From contig CAUVYP010000244.1 of NCBI GenBank assembly GCA_963556195.1, forward strand, positions 1,860,001 to 1,924,000: 64,000 bases of DNA, written 5' to 3'. The translations under genes were made by a program, and so were the position numbers. This stretch comes from Sepiola atlantica (Eukaryota; Mollusca; Cephalopoda; Sepiida; Sepiolidae). A model generated the notes under the pieces. That model did not search any database. It saw only the letters and a program-made list of their open reading frames with translations, and was not told the origin of the DNA. Shown here one piece after another: positions 22,758 to 37,451 of this stretch; the first letter of the stretch is position 1, and each line of letters begins with the position of its first letter.

Positions 22758-25700
22758 TTAGCGCGTTTTAAAGTTGATATCGCTTTTGTTTATAACTTCC
22801 ACATTTATTCGAATTGTGCAACGAAACTTTGCAGACAGTCGCGGAGCTACATTTTCTACTGAAGTACCAAGTTTCAGAAGTGCAACTCTTGTACTGCCGG
22901 AGATATGTCGATACAAACTGAATACGCAAAACATCAACAAAATTTAGCGCGTTTTAAAGTTGATATCGCTTTTGTTTATAACTTCTACGTTTATTCGAAT
23001 TGTGCAACGAAACTTTGCAGACAGTCGCGGAGACACATGTTCTACTGAAGTACCAAGTTTCAGAAGTGCAGCTCTTGTACTGCCGGAGATATGTCGATAC
23101 AAACTGAATACGCAAAACATAAACAAAATTTAGCGCATTTTAAAGTTGATATCGCTTTTGTTTATAACTTCCACATTTATTCGAATTGTGCAACGAAACT
23201 TTGTAGACAGTCGCGGAGACACATGTTCTACTGAAGTACCAAGTTTCAGAAGTGCAACTCTAGTACTGCCGGAGATATGTCGATACAAACTGAATACGCA
23301 AAACATCAACAAAATTTAGCGCGTTTTAAAGTTTATATCGCTTTTGTTTATAACTTCCACATTTATTCGAATTGTGCAACGAAACTTTGCAGACAGTCGC
23401 GGAGACACATTTTCTACTGAAGTACCAAGTTTCAGAAGTGCAGCTCTTGTACTGCCGGAGATATGTCGATACAAACTGAATACGCAAAACATCAACAAAA
23501 TTTAGCGCGTTTTAAAGTTGATATCGCTTTTGTTTATAACTTTCACATTTATTCGAATTGTGCAACGAAACTTTGCAGACAGTCTCAAATAGACCTTTTC
23601 TGCTGAAGTACCAAGTTTCAGAAGTGCACCTCTTGTACTGCCGGAGATATGTCGATACAAACTGAATACGCAAAACATCAACAAAATTTAGCGCGTTTTA
23701 AAGTTGATATCGCTTTTGTTTATAACTTCCACATTTATTCGAATTGCGCCACGAAACTTTGCAGACAGTCGCGAAGACACATTTTCTACTGAAGTACCAA
23801 GTTTCAGAAGTGCAGCTCTTGTACTGCCGGAGATATGTCGATACAAACTGAATACGCAAAACATCAACAAAATTTAGCGCGTTTTAAAGTTGATATCGCT
23901 TTTGTTTATAACTTCCACATTTATTCGAATTGTGCAACAAAACTTTGCAGACAGTCGCGGAGACACATGTCCTACTGCAGTACCAAGTTTCAGAAGTGCA
24001 GCTCTTGTACTGCCGGAGATATGTCGATACAAACTGAATACGCAAAACATCAACAAAATTTAGCGCGTTTTAAAGTTGATATCGCTTTTGTTTATAACTT
24101 CCACATTTATTCGAATTGTGCAACGAAACTTTGCAGACAGTCCTGAATAAGCCTCCTCTACTGCAGTACCAAGTTTCAGAAGTGCAGCTCTTGTACTGCC
24201 GGAGATATGTCGATACAAACTGAATACGCAAAACATCAACAAGATTTAGCGCGTTTTAAAGTTGATATCGCTTTTGTTTATAACTTCCACATTTATTCGA
24301 ATTGTGCAACAAAACTTTGCAGACAGTCGCGGAGACACATTTTCTACTGAAGTACCAAGTTTCAGAAGTGCAGCTCTTGTACTGCCGGAGACATGTCGAT
24401 ACAAACTGAATACGCAAAACATCACCAAAATTTAGCGCGTTTTAAAGTTGATATCGCTTTTGTTTATAACTTCCACATTTATTCGAATTGTGCAACGAAA
24501 CTTTGCAGACAGTCGCGGAGACACATTTTCTACTGAAGTACCAAGTTTCAGAAGTGCAACTCTTGTACTGCCGGAGATATGTCGATACAAACTGAATACG
24601 CAAAACATCAACAAAATTTAGCGCGTTTTAAAGTTGATATCGCTTTTGTTTATAACTTCCACATTTATTCGAATTGTGCAACGAAACTTTGCAGACAGTC
24701 TCGAATAGGCCTTTTCTACTGAAGTACCAAGTGTCAGAAGTGCAGCTCTTGTACTGCCGGAGATATGTCGATACAAACTGAATACGCAAAACATCAACAA
24801 AATTTAGCGCGTTTTAAAGTTGATATCGCTTTTGTTAATAACTTCTACATTTATTCGAATTGTGCAACGAAACTTTGCAGACAGTCGCGGAGACACATGT
24901 TCTACTGATGTACCAAGTTTCAGAAGTGCAACTCTTGTACTGCGTGAGATATGTCGATACAAACTGAATACGCAAAACATCAACAAAATTTAGCGCGTTT
25001 TAAAGTTGATATCGCTTTTGTTTATAACTTCCACATTTATTCGAATTGTGCCACGAAACTTTGCAGACAGTCGCGGAGACACATGTTCTACTGAAGTACC
25101 AAGTTTCAGAAGTGCAGCTCTTGTACTGCCGGAGATATGTCGATACAAACTGAATACGCAAAACATCAACAAAATTTAGCGCATTTTAAAGTTGATATCG
25201 CTTTTGTTTATAACTTCCACATTTATTCGAATTGTGCAACGAAACCTTGTAGACAGTCGCGGAGACACATTTTCTACTGAAGTATTTAGTTTCAGAAGTG
25301 CAGCTCTTGTACTGCCGGAGATATGTCGATACAAACTGAATACGCAAAACATCAACAAAATTTAGCGCGTTTTAAAGTTGATATCGCTTTTGTTTATAAC
25401 TTCCACATTTATTCGAATTGTGCAACGAAACTTTGCAGACAGTCGCGGAGACACATTTTCTACTGAAGTACCAAGTTTCAGAAGTGCAGCTCTTGTACTG
25501 CCGGAGATATGTCGATACAAACTGAATACGCAAAACATCAACAAAATTTAGCGCGTTTTAAAGTTGATATCGCTTTTGTTTATAACTTCCACATGTATTC
25601 GAATTGTGCAACGAAGCTTTGCAGACAGTCGCGGAGACACATTTTCTACTGAAGTACCTAGTTTCAGAAGTGCAACTCGTGTACTGCCGGAGATATGTCG

Positions 25701-28700
25701 ATACAAACTGAATACGCAAAACATCAACAAAATTTAGCGCGTTTTAAAGTTGATATCGCTTTTGTTTATAACTTCCACATTTATTCGAATTGTGCAACGA
25801 AACTTTGCAGACAGTCGCGGAGACACATGTTCTACTGATGTACCAAGTTTCAGAAGTGCAACTCTTGTACTGCCGGAGATATGTCGATACAAACTGAATA
25901 CGCAAAACATCAACAAAATTTAGCGCGTTTTAAAGTTGATATCGCTTTTGTTTATAACTTCCACGTTTATTCGAATTGTGCAACGAAACTTTGCAGACAG
26001 TCGCGGAGACACATGTTCTACTGAGGTACCAAGTTTCAGAAGTGCAGGTCTTGTACTGCCGGAGATATGTCGATACAAACTGAATACGCAAAACATAAAC
26101 AAAATTTAGCGCATTTTAAAGTTGATATCGCTTTTGTTTATAACTTCCACATTTATTCGAATTGTGCAACGAAACTTTGTAGACAGTCGCGGAGACACAT
26201 GTTCTACTGAAGTACCAAGTTTCAGAAGTGCAACTCTTGTACTGCCGGAGATATGTCGATACAAACTGAATACGCAAAACATCAACAAAATTTAGCGCGT
26301 TTTAAAGTTGATATCGCTTTTGTTTATAACTTCCACATTTATTCGAATTGTGCAACGAAACTTTGCAGACAGTCGCGGAGACACATGTTCTACTGAAGTA
26401 CTAAGTTTCAGAAGTGCAGCTCTTGTACTGCAGGAGATATGTCGATACAAACTGAATACGCAAAACATCAACAAAATTTAGCGCGTTTTAAAGTTGATAT
26501 CGCTTTTGTTTATAACTTTCACATTTATTCGAATTGTGCAACGAAACTTTGCAGACAGTCTCGAATAGGCCTTTTCTGCTGAAGTACCAAGTTTCAGAAG
26601 TGCAGCTCTTGTACTACCGGAGATATGTCGATACAAACTGAATACGCAAAACATCAACAAAATTTAGCGCGTTTTAAAGTTGATATCGCTTTTGTTTATA
26701 ACTTCCACATTTATTCGAATTGTGCAACGAAACTTTGCAGACAGTCTCGAATAGGCCCTTTAAACTGAAGTACCAAGTTTCAGAAGTGCAGCTTTTGTAA
26801 TGCCGGAGATATGTCGATACAAACTGAATACGCAAAACATCAACAAAATTTAGCGCGTTTTAAAGTTGATATCGCTTTTGTTTATAACTTCCACATTTAT
26901 TCGAATTGTGCAACGAAACTTTGCAGACAGTCGCGGAGCTACATTTTCTACTGAAGTACCAAGTTTCAGAAGTGCAACTCTTGTACTGCCGGAGATATGT
27001 CGATACAAACTGAATACGCAAAACATCAACAAAATTTAGCGCGTTTTAAAGTTGATATCGCTTTTGTTTATAACTTCCACGTTTATTCGAATTGTGCAAC
27101 GAAACTTTGCAGACAGTCGCGGAGACACATGTTCTACTGAGGTACCAAGTTTCAGAAGTGCAGGTCTTGTACTGCCGGAGATATGTCGATACAAACTGAA
27201 TACGCAAAACATAAACAAAATTTAGCGCATTTTAAAGTTGATATCGCTTTTGTTTATAACTTCCACATTTATTCGAATTGTGCAACGAAACTTTGTAGAC
27301 AGTCGCGGAGACACATGTTCTACTGAAGTACCAAGTTTCAGAAGTGCAACTCTTGTACTGCCGGATATATGTCGATACAAACTGAATACGCAAAACATCA
27401 ACAAAATTTAGCGCGTTTTAAAGTTGATATCGCTTTTGTTTATAACTTCCACATTTATTCGAATTGTGCAACGAAACTTTGCAGACAGTCGCGGAGACAC
27501 ATGTTCTACTGAAGTACTAAGTTTCAGAAGTGCAGCTCTTGTACTGCAGTAGATATGTCGATACAAACTGAATACGCAAAACATCAACAAAATTTAGCGC
27601 GTTTTAAAGTTGATATCGCTTTTGTTTATAACTTTCACATTTATTCGAATTGTGCAACGAAACTTTGCAGACAGTCTCGAATAGGCCTTTTCTGCTGAAG
27701 TACCAAGTTTCAGAAGTGCAGCTCTTGTACTGCCGGAGATATGTCGATACAAACTGAATACGCAAAACATCAACAAAATTTAGCGCGTTTTAAAGTTGAT
27801 ATCGCTTTTGTTTATAACTTCCACATTTATTCGAATTGCGCCACGAAACTTTGCAGACAGTCGCGGAGACACATGTCCTACTGCAGTACCAAGTTGTAGA
27901 AGTGCAGCTCTTGTACTGCCGGAGATATGTCGATACAAACTGAATACGCAAAACATCAACAAAATTTAGCGCGTTTTAAAGTTGATATCGCTTTTGTTTA
28001 TAACTTCCACATTTATTCGAATTGTGCCACGAAACTTTGCAGACAGTCGCGGAGACACATTTTCTACTGAAGTACCAAGTTTCAGAAGTGCAGCTCTTGT
28101 ACTGCCGGAGACATGTCGATACAAACTGAATACGCAAAACATCACCAAAATTTAGCGCGTTTTAAAGTTGATATCGCTTTTGTTTATAACTTCCACATTT
28201 ATTCGAATTGTGCAACGAAACTTTGCAGACAGCCGCGGAGACACATTTTCTACTGAAGTACCAAGTTTCAGAAGTGCAACTCGTGTACTGCCGGAGATAT
28301 GTCGATACAAACTGAATACGCAAAACATCAACAAAATTTAGCGCGTTTTAAAGTTGATATCGCTTTTGTTTATAACTTCCACATTTATTTGAATTGTGCA
28401 ACGAAACTTTGCAGACAGTCTCGAATAGGCCTTTTCTACTGAAGTACCAAGTTTCAGAAGTGCAGCTCTTGTACTGCCGGAGATATGTCGATACAAACTG
28501 AATACGCAAAACATCAACAAAATTTAGCGCGTTTTAAAGTTGATATCGCTTTTGTTAATAACTTCTACATTTATTCGAATTGTGCAACGAAACTTTGCAG
28601 ACAGTCGCGGAGACACATGTTCTACTGATGTACCAAGTTTCAGAAGTGCAGCTCTTGTACTGCCGGAGATATGTCGATACAAACTGAATACGCAAAACAT

Positions 28701-30011
28701 CAACAACATTTAGCGCGTTTTAAAGTTGATATCGCTTTTGTTTATAACTTCCACATTTATTCGAATTGTGCCACGAAACTTTGCAGACAGTCTCGAATAG
28801 ACCTTTTCTACTGGAGTACCAAGTTTCAGAAGTGCAACTCTTGTACTGCCGGAGATATGTCGATACAAACTGAATACGCAAAACATCAACAAAATTTAGC
28901 GCGTTTTAAAGTTTATATCGCTTTTGTTAATAACTTCTACATTTATTCGAATTGTGCAACGAAACTTTGCAGACAGTCGCGGAGACACATGTTCTACTGA
29001 TGTACCAAGTTTCAGAAGTGCAGCTCTTGTACTGCCGGAGATATGTCGATACAAACTGAATACGCAAAACATCAACAAAATTTAGCGCGTTTTAAAGTTG
29101 ATATCGCTTTTGTTAATAACTTCTACATCTATTCGAATTGTGCAACGAAACTTTGCAGACAGTCGCGGAGACACATGTTCTACTGAAGTACCAAGTTTCA
29201 GAAGTGCAACTCTTGTACTGCCGGAGATATGTCGATACAAACTGAATACGCAAAACATCAACAAAATTTAGCGCGTTTTAAAGTTTATATCGCTTTTGTT
29301 TATAACTTCCACATTTATTCGAATTGTGCAACGAAACTTTGCAGACAGTCGCGGAGACACATGTTCTACTGAAGTACCAAGTTTCAGAAGTGCAGCTCTT
29401 GTACTGCCGGAGATATGTCGATACAAACTGAATACGCAAAACATCAACAAAATTTAGCGAATTTTAAAGTTGATATCGCTTTTGTTTATAACTTCCACAT
29501 TTATTCGAATTGTGCAACGAAACTTTGTAGACAGTCGCGGAGACACATTTTCTACTGAAGTATTTAGTTTCAGAAGTGCAGCTCTTGTACTGCCGGAGAT
29601 ATGTCGATACAAACTGAATACGCAAAACATCAACAAAATTTAGCGCGTTTTAAAGTTGATATCGCTTTTGTTTATAACTTCCACATTTATTCGAATTGTG
29701 CAACGAAACTTTGCAGACAGTCGCGGAGACACATTTTCTACTGAAGTACCAAGTTTCAGAAGTGCAGCTCTTGTACTGCCGGAGATATGTCGATACAAAC
29801 TGAATACGCAAAACATCAACAAAATTTAGCGCGTTTTAAAGTTGATATCGCTTTTGTTTATAACTTCCACATTTATTCGAATTGTGCAACGAAACTTTGC
29901 AGACAGTCTCGAATAGGCCTTTTCTACTGAAGTACCAAGTTTCAGAAGTGCAGCTCTTGTACTGCCGGAGATATGTCGATACAAACTGAATACGCAAAAC
30001 ATCAACAAAAT
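22758..30011. repeat. Large higher-order block B (39 monomers, 7,254 bp)
   Basis: Tandem copy of block A, starting at the same type-e monomer and ending with the same k-like monomer (29826). Up to 27965 the offset to A is 7,440; after the missing monomer it is 7,254. Private changes in B include acatgtattcg near 25593 and ccggatatat near 27363. The only size change I find is the missing monomer; otherwise the copies differ at isolated bases. The last part (27780-30011) is also the beginning of block C. Confidence 0.92.
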
Positions 30012-32615
30012 TTAGCGCGTTTTAAAGTTGATATCGCTTTTGTTTATAACTTCAACATTTATTCGAATTGTGCAACGAAACTTTGCAGACAGTCGCGGAG
30101 ACACATGTTCTACGTAAGTACCAAGTTTCAGAAGTGCAGCTCTTGTACTGCCGGAGATATGTCGATACAAACTGAATACGCAAAACATCAACAAAATTTA
30201 GCGCGTTTTAAAGTTGATATCGCTTTTGTTAATAACTTCTACATTTATTCGAATTGTGCAACGAAACTTTGCAGACAGTCGCGGAGACACATGTTCTACT
30301 GAAGTACCAAGTTTCAGAAGTGCAACGCTTGTACTGCCGGAGATATGTCGATACAAACTGAATACGCAAAACATCAACAAAATTTAGCGCGTTTTAAAGT
30401 TTATATCGCTTTTGTTTATAACTTCCACATTTATTCGAATTGTGCAACGAAACTTTGCAGACAGTCACGGAGACACATGTTCTACTGAAGTACCAAGTTT
30501 CAGAAGTGCAGCTCTTGTACTGCCGGAGATATGTCGATACAAACTGAATACGCAAAACATCAACAAAATTTAGCGCATTTTAAAGTTGATATCGCTTTTG
30601 TTTAAAACTTCCACATTTATTCGAATTGTGCAACGAAACTTTGTAGACAGTCGCGGAGACACATTGGCTACTGAAGTATTTAGTTTCAGAAGTGCAGCTC
30701 TTGTACTGCCGGAGATATGTCGATACAAACTGAATACGCAAAACATCAACAAAATTTAGCGCGTTTTAAAGTTGATATCGCTTTTGTTTATATCTTCCAC
30801 ATTAATTCGAATTGTGCAACGAAACTTTCCAGACAGTCTCGAATAGGCCTCTTCTACTGAAGTACCAAGTTTCAGAAGTGCAGCTCTTGTACTGCCGGAG
30901 ATATGTCGATACAAACTGAATACGTAAAACATCAACAAAATTTAGCGCGTTTTAAAGTTGATATCGCTTTTGTTTATAACTTTCACATTTATTCGAATTG
31001 TGCAACGAAACATTGCAGACAGTCTCAAATAGGCCTTTTCTGCTGAAGTACCAAGTTTCAGAAGTGCACCTCTTGTACTGCCGGAGATATGTCGATACAA
31101 ACTGAATACGCAAAACATCAACAAAATTTAGCGCGTTTTAAAGTTGATATCGCTTTTGTTTATAACTTCCACATTTTTTCGTATTGTGCAACGAAACTTT
31201 GCAGACAGTCGCGGAGACACATTTTCTACTGAAGTACAAAGTTTCAGAAGTGCAGCTCTTGTACTGCCGGAGATATGTCGATACAAACTGAATACGCAAA
31301 ACATCAACAAAATTTAGCGCGTTTTAAAGTTGATATCGCTTTTGTTTATAACTTCCACATTTATTCGAATTGTGCAACGAAACTTTGCAGACAGTCTCGA
31401 ATAGGCCTTTTCTACTGAAGTACGAAGTTTCAGAAGTGCAGCTCTTGTACTGCCGGAGATATGTCGATACAAACTGAATACGCAAAACATCAACAAAATT
31501 TAGCGCGTTTTAAAGTTGATATCGCTTTTGTTTATAACTTCAACATTTATTCGAATTGTGCAACGAAACTTTGCAGACAGTCGCGGAGACACATTTTCTA
31601 CGTAAGTACCAAGTTTCAGAAGTGCAGCTCTTGTACTGCCGGAGATATGTCGATACAAACTGAATACGCAAAACATCAACAAAATTTAGCGCGTTTTAAA
31701 GTTGATATCGCTTTTGTTAATAACTTCTACATTTATTCGAATTGTGCAACGAAACTTTGCAGACAGTCGCGGAGACACATGTTCTACTGAAGTACCAAGT
31801 TTCAGAAGTGCAACGCTTGTACTGCCGGAGATATGTCGATACAAACTGAATACGCAAAACATCAACAAAATTTAGCGCGTTTTAAAGTTTATATCGCTTT
31901 TGTTTATAACTTCCACATTTATTCGAATTGTGCAACGAAACTTTGCAGACAGTCACGGAGACACATGTTCTACTGAAGTACCAAGTTTCAGAAGTGCAGC
32001 TCTTGTACTGCCGGAGATATGTCGATACAAACTGAATACGCAAAACATCAACAAAATTTAGCGCATTTTAAAGTTGATATCGCTTTTGTTTATAACTTCC
32101 ACATTTATTCGAATTGTGCAACGAAACTTTGTAGACAGTCGCGGAGACACATTGGCTACTGAAGTATTTAGTTTCAGAAGTGCAGCTCTTGTACTGCCGG
32201 AGATATGTCGATACAAACTGAATACGCAAAACATCAACAAAATTTAGCGCGTTTTAAAGTTGATATCGCTTTTATTTATATCTTCCACATTAATTCGAAT
32301 TGTGCAACGAAACTTTCCAGACAGTCTCGAATAGGCCTCCTCTACTGAAGTACCAAGTTTCAGAAGTGCAGCTCTTGTACTGCCGGAGATATGTCGATAC
32401 AAACTGAATACGTAAAACATCAACAAAATTTAGCGCGTTTTAAAGTTGATATCGCTTTTGTTTATAACTTTCACATTTATTCGAATTGTGCAACGAAACA
32501 TTGCAGACAGTCTCAAATAGGCCTTTTCTGCTGAAGTACCAAGTTTCAGAAGTGCAGCTCTTGTACTGCCGGAGATATGTCGATACAAACTGAATACGCA
32601 AAACATCAACAAAAT
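27780..32615. repeat. Higher-order block C (26 monomers, 4,836 bp)
   Basis: Starts with the chimeric monomer also seen at 20340 and is followed immediately by its tandem copy D, offset exactly 4,836 bases (26 x 186). It overlaps block B, so the C/D duplication happened after, or used sequence copied by, the A/B duplication. It contains an eight-monomer repeat at 30012. Besides the junction monomer I noted only gtttaaaac near 30602 against gtttataac in D. Confidence 0.92.
30012..32615. repeat. Eight-monomer unit (1,488 bp) and partial second copy
   Basis: 30012-31499: tacgtaagtacc monomer; aacgcttg monomer; tttatatcgc with cagtcacgg; a (cattggctac); b (tttccagac, cgtaaaac); c (aaacattgc); d (gtacaaag); k (gtacgaag). 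The first six recur at 31500-32615, with small differences such as cacatgttctacg against cacattttctacg, cctcttctac against cctcctctac, and atttatatc in b. The array then jumps to the start of block D. The a-b-c-d run is part of the first ordered word. Confidence 0.9.
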
Positions 32616-35600
32616 TTAGCGCGTTTTAAAGTTGATATCGCTTTTGTTTATAACTTCCACATTTATTCGAATTGCGCCACGAAACTTTGCAGACAGTCGC
32701 GGAGACACATGTCCTACTGCAGTACCAAGTTGTAGAAGTGCAGCTCTTGTACTGCCGGAGATATGTCGATACAAACTGAATACGCAAAACATCAACAAAA
32801 TTTAGCGCGTTTTAAAGTTGATATCGCTTTTGTTTATAACTTCCACATTTATTCGAATTGTGCCACGAAACTTTGCAGACAGTCGCGGAGACACATTTTC
32901 TACTGAAGTACCAAGTTTCAGAAGTGCAGCTCTTGTACTGCCGGAGACATGTCGATACAAACTGAATACGCAAAACATCACCAAAATTTAGCGCGTTTTA
33001 AAGTTGATATCGCTTTTGTTTATAACTTCCACATTTATTCGAATTGTGCAACGAAACTTTGCAGACAGCCGCGGAGACACATTTTCTACTGAAGTACCAA
33101 GTTTCAGAAGTGCAACTCGTGTACTGCCGGAGATATGTCGATACAAACTGAATACGCAAAACATCAACAAAATTTAGCGCGTTTTAAAGTTGATATCGCT
33201 TTTGTTTATAACTTCCACATTTATTTGAATTGTGCAACGAAACTTTGCAGACAGTCTCGAATAGGCCTTTTCTACTGAAGTACCAAGTTTCAGAAGTGCA
33301 GCTCTTGTACTGCCGGAGATATGTCGATACAAACTGAATACGCAAAACATCAACAAAATTTAGCGCGTTTTAAAGTTGATATCGCTTTTGTTAATAACTT
33401 CTACATTTATTCGAATTGTGCAACGAAACTTTGCAGACAGTCGCGGAGACACATGTTCTACTGATGTACCAAGTTTCAGAAGTGCAGCTCTTGTACTGCC
33501 GGAGATATGTCGATACAAACTGAATACGCAAAACATCAACAACATTTAGCGCGTTTTAAAGTTGATATCGCTTTTGTTTATAACTTCCACATTTATTCGA
33601 ATTGTGCCACGAAACTTTGCAGACAGTCTCGAATAGACCTTTTCTACTGGAGTACCAAGTTTCAGAAGTGCAACTCTTGTACTGCCGGAGATATGTCGAT
33701 ACAAACTGAATACGCAAAACATCAACAAAATTTAGCGCGTTTTAAAGTTTATATCGCTTTTGTTAATAACTTCTACATTTATTCGAATTGTGCAACGAAA
33801 CTTTGCAGACAGTCGCGGAGACACATGTTCTACTGATGTACCAAGTTTCAGAAGTGCAGCTCTTGTACTGCCGGAGATATGTCGATACAAACTGAATACG
33901 CAAAACATCAACAAAATTTAGCGCGTTTTAAAGTTGATATCGCTTTTGTTAATAACTTCTACATCTATTCGAATTGTGCAACGAAACTTTGCAGACAGTC
34001 GCGGAGACACATGTTCTACTGAAGTACCAAGTTTCAGAAGTGCAACTCTTGTACTGCCGGAGATATGTCGATACAAACTGAATACGCAAAACATCAACAA
34101 AATTTAGCGCGTTTTAAAGTTTATATCGCTTTTGTTTATAACTTCCACATTTATTCGAATTGTGCAACGAAACTTTGCAGACAGTCGCGGAGACACATGT
34201 TCTACTGAAGTACCAAGTTTCAGAAGTGCAGCTCTTGTACTGCCGGAGATATGTCGATACAAACTGAATACGCAAAACATCAACAAAATTTAGCGAATTT
34301 TAAAGTTGATATCGCTTTTGTTTATAACTTCCACATTTATTCGAATTGTGCAACGAAACTTTGTAGACAGTCGCGGAGACACATTTTCTACTGAAGTATT
34401 TAGTTTCAGAAGTGCAGCTCTTGTACTGCCGGAGATATGTCGATACAAACTGAATACGCAAAACATCAACAAAATTTAGCGCGTTTTAAAGTTGATATCG
34501 CTTTTGTTTATAACTTCCACATTTATTCGAATTGTGCAACGAAACTTTGCAGACAGTCGCGGAGACACATTTTCTACTGAAGTACCAAGTTTCAGAAGTG
34601 CAGCTCTTGTACTGCCGGAGATATGTCGATACAAACTGAATACGCAAAACATCAACAAAATTTAGCGCGTTTTAAAGTTGATATCGCTTTTGTTTATAAC
34701 TTCCACATTTATTCGAATTGTGCAACGAAACTTTGCAGACAGTCTCGAATAGGCCTTTTCTACTGAAGTACCAAGTTTCAGAAGTGCAGCTCTTGTACTG
34801 CCGGAGATATGTCGATACAAACTGAATACGCAAAACATCAACAAAATTTAGCGCGTTTTAAAGTTGATATCGCTTTTGTTTATAACTTCAACATTTATTC
34901 GAATTGTGCAACGAAACTTTGCAGACAGTCGCGGAGACACATGTTCTACGTAAGTACCAAGTTTCAGAAGTGCAGCTCTTGTACTGCCGGAGATATGTCG
35001 ATACAAACTGAATACGCAAAACATCAACAAAATTTAGCGCGTTTTAAAGTTGATATCGCTTTTGTTAATAACTTCTACATTTATTCGAATTGTGCAACGA
35101 AACTTTGCAGACAGTCGCGGAGACACATGTTCTACTGAAGTACCAAGTTTCAGAAGTGCAACGCTTGTACTGCCGGAGATATGTCGATACAAACTGAATA
35201 CGCAAAACATCAACAAAATTTAGCGCGTTTTAAAGTTTATATCGCTTTTGTTTATAACTTCCACATTTATTCGAATTGTGCAACGAAACTTTGCAGACAG
35301 TCACGGAGACACATGTTCTACTGAAGTACCAAGTTTCAGAAGTGCAGCTCTTGTACTGCCGGAGATATGTCGATACAAACTGAATACGCAAAACATCAAC
35401 AAAATTTAGCGCATTTTAAAGTTGATATCGCTTTTGTTTATAACTTCCACATTTATTCGAATTGTGCAACGAAACTTTGTAGACAGTCGCGGAGACACAT
35501 TGGCTACTGAAGTATTTAGTTTCAGAAGTGCAGCTCTTGTACTGCCGGAGATATGTCGATACAAACTGAATACGCAAAACATCAACAAAATTTAGCGCGT

Positions 35601-37451
35601 TTTAAAGTTGATATCGCTTTTGTTTATATCTTCCACATTAATTCGAATTGTGCAACGAAACTTTCCAGACAGTCTCGAATAGGCCTCTTCTACTGAAGTA
35701 CCAAGTTTCAGAAGTGCAGCTCTTGTACTGCCGGAGATATGTCGATACAAACTGAATACGTAAAACATCAACAAAATTTAGCGCGTTTTAAAGTTGATAT
35801 CGCTTTTGTTTATAACTTTCACATTTATTCGAATTGTGCAACGAAACATTGCAGACAGTCTCAAATAGGCCTTTTCTGCTGAAGTACCAAGTTTCAGAAG
35901 TGCACCTCTTGTACTGCCGGAGATATGTCGATACAAACTGAATACGCAAAACATCAACAAAATTTAGCGCGTTTTAAAGTTGATATCGCTTTTGTTTATA
36001 ACTTCCACATTTTTTCGTATTGTGCAACGAAACTTTGCAGACAGTCGCGGAGACACATTTTCTACTGAAGTACAAAGTTTCAGAAGTGCAGCTCTTGTAC
36101 TGCCGGAGATATGTCGATACAAACTGAATACGCAAAACATCAACAAAATTTAGCGCGTTTTAAAGTTGATATCGCTTTTGTTTATAACTTCCACATTTAT
36201 TCGAATTGTGCAACGAAACTTTGCAGACAGTCTCGAATAGGCCTTTTCTACTGAAGTACGAAGTTTCAGAAGTGCAGCTCTTGTACTGCCGGAGATATGT
36301 CGATACAAACTGAATACGCAAAACATCAACAAAATTTAGCGCGTTTTAAAGTTGATATCGCTTTTGTTTATAACTTCAACATTTATTCGAATTGTGCAAC
36401 GAAACTTTGCAGACAGTCGCGGAGACACATTTTCTACGTAAGTACCAAGTTTCAGAAGTGCAGCTCTTGTACTGCCGGAGATATGTCGATACAAACTGAA
36501 TACGCAAAACATCAACAAAATTTAGCGCGTTTTAAAGTTGATATCGCTTTTGTTAATAACTTCTACATTTATTCGAATTGTGCAACGAAACTTTGCAGAC
36601 AGTCGCGGAGACACATGTTCTACTGAAGTACCAAGTTTCAGAAGTGCAACGCTTGTACTGCCGGAGATATGTCGATACAAACTGAATACGCAAAACATCA
36701 ACAAAATTTAGCGCGTTTTAAAGTTTATATCGCTTTTGTTTATAACTTCCACATTTATTCGAATTGTGCAACGAAACTTTGCAGACAGTCACGGAGACAC
36801 ATGTTCTACTGAAGTACCAAGTTTCAGAAGTGCAGCTCTTGTACTGCCGGAGATATGTCGATACAAACTGAATACGCAAAACATCAACAAAATTTAGCGC
36901 ATTTTAAAGTTGATATCGCTTTTGTTTATAACTTCCACATTTATTCGAATTGTGCAACGAAACTTTGTAGACAGTCGCGGAGACACATTGGCTACTGAAG
37001 TATTTAGTTTCAGAAGTGCAGCTCTTGTACTGCCGGAGATATGTCGATACAAACTGAATACGCAAAACATCAACAAAATTTAGCGCGTTTTAAAGTTGAT
37101 ATCGCTTTTATTTATATCTTCCACATTAATTCGAATTGTGCAACGAAACTTTCCAGACAGTCTCGAATAGGCCTCCTCTACTGAAGTACCAAGTTTCAGA
37201 AGTGCAGCTCTTGTACTGCCGGAGATATGTCGATACAAACTGAATACGTAAAACATCAACAAAATTTAGCGCGTTTTAAAGTTGATATCGCTTTTGTTTA
37301 TAACTTTCACATTTATTCGAATTGTGCAACGAAACATTGCAGACAGTCTCAAATAGGCCTTTTCTGCTGAAGTACCAAGTTTCAGAAGTGCACCTTTTGT
37401 ACTGCCGGAGATATGTCGATACAAACTGAATACGCAAAACATCAACAAAAT
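32616..37451. repeat. Higher-order block D (26 monomers), tandem copy of C
   Basis: Monomer order and private variants follow C throughout: ttgtagaag chimera at 32616, catcacc monomer at 32802, cagccgcgg at 33067, ctgatgtacc, the 1,488-base units at 34848 and 36336. The final monomer (37266) ends gtgcaccttttg, whereas its partner 32430 ends gtgcagctcttg, because 32430 is the junction monomer. From 37452 the first word continues with d, e and f. Confidence 0.92.
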
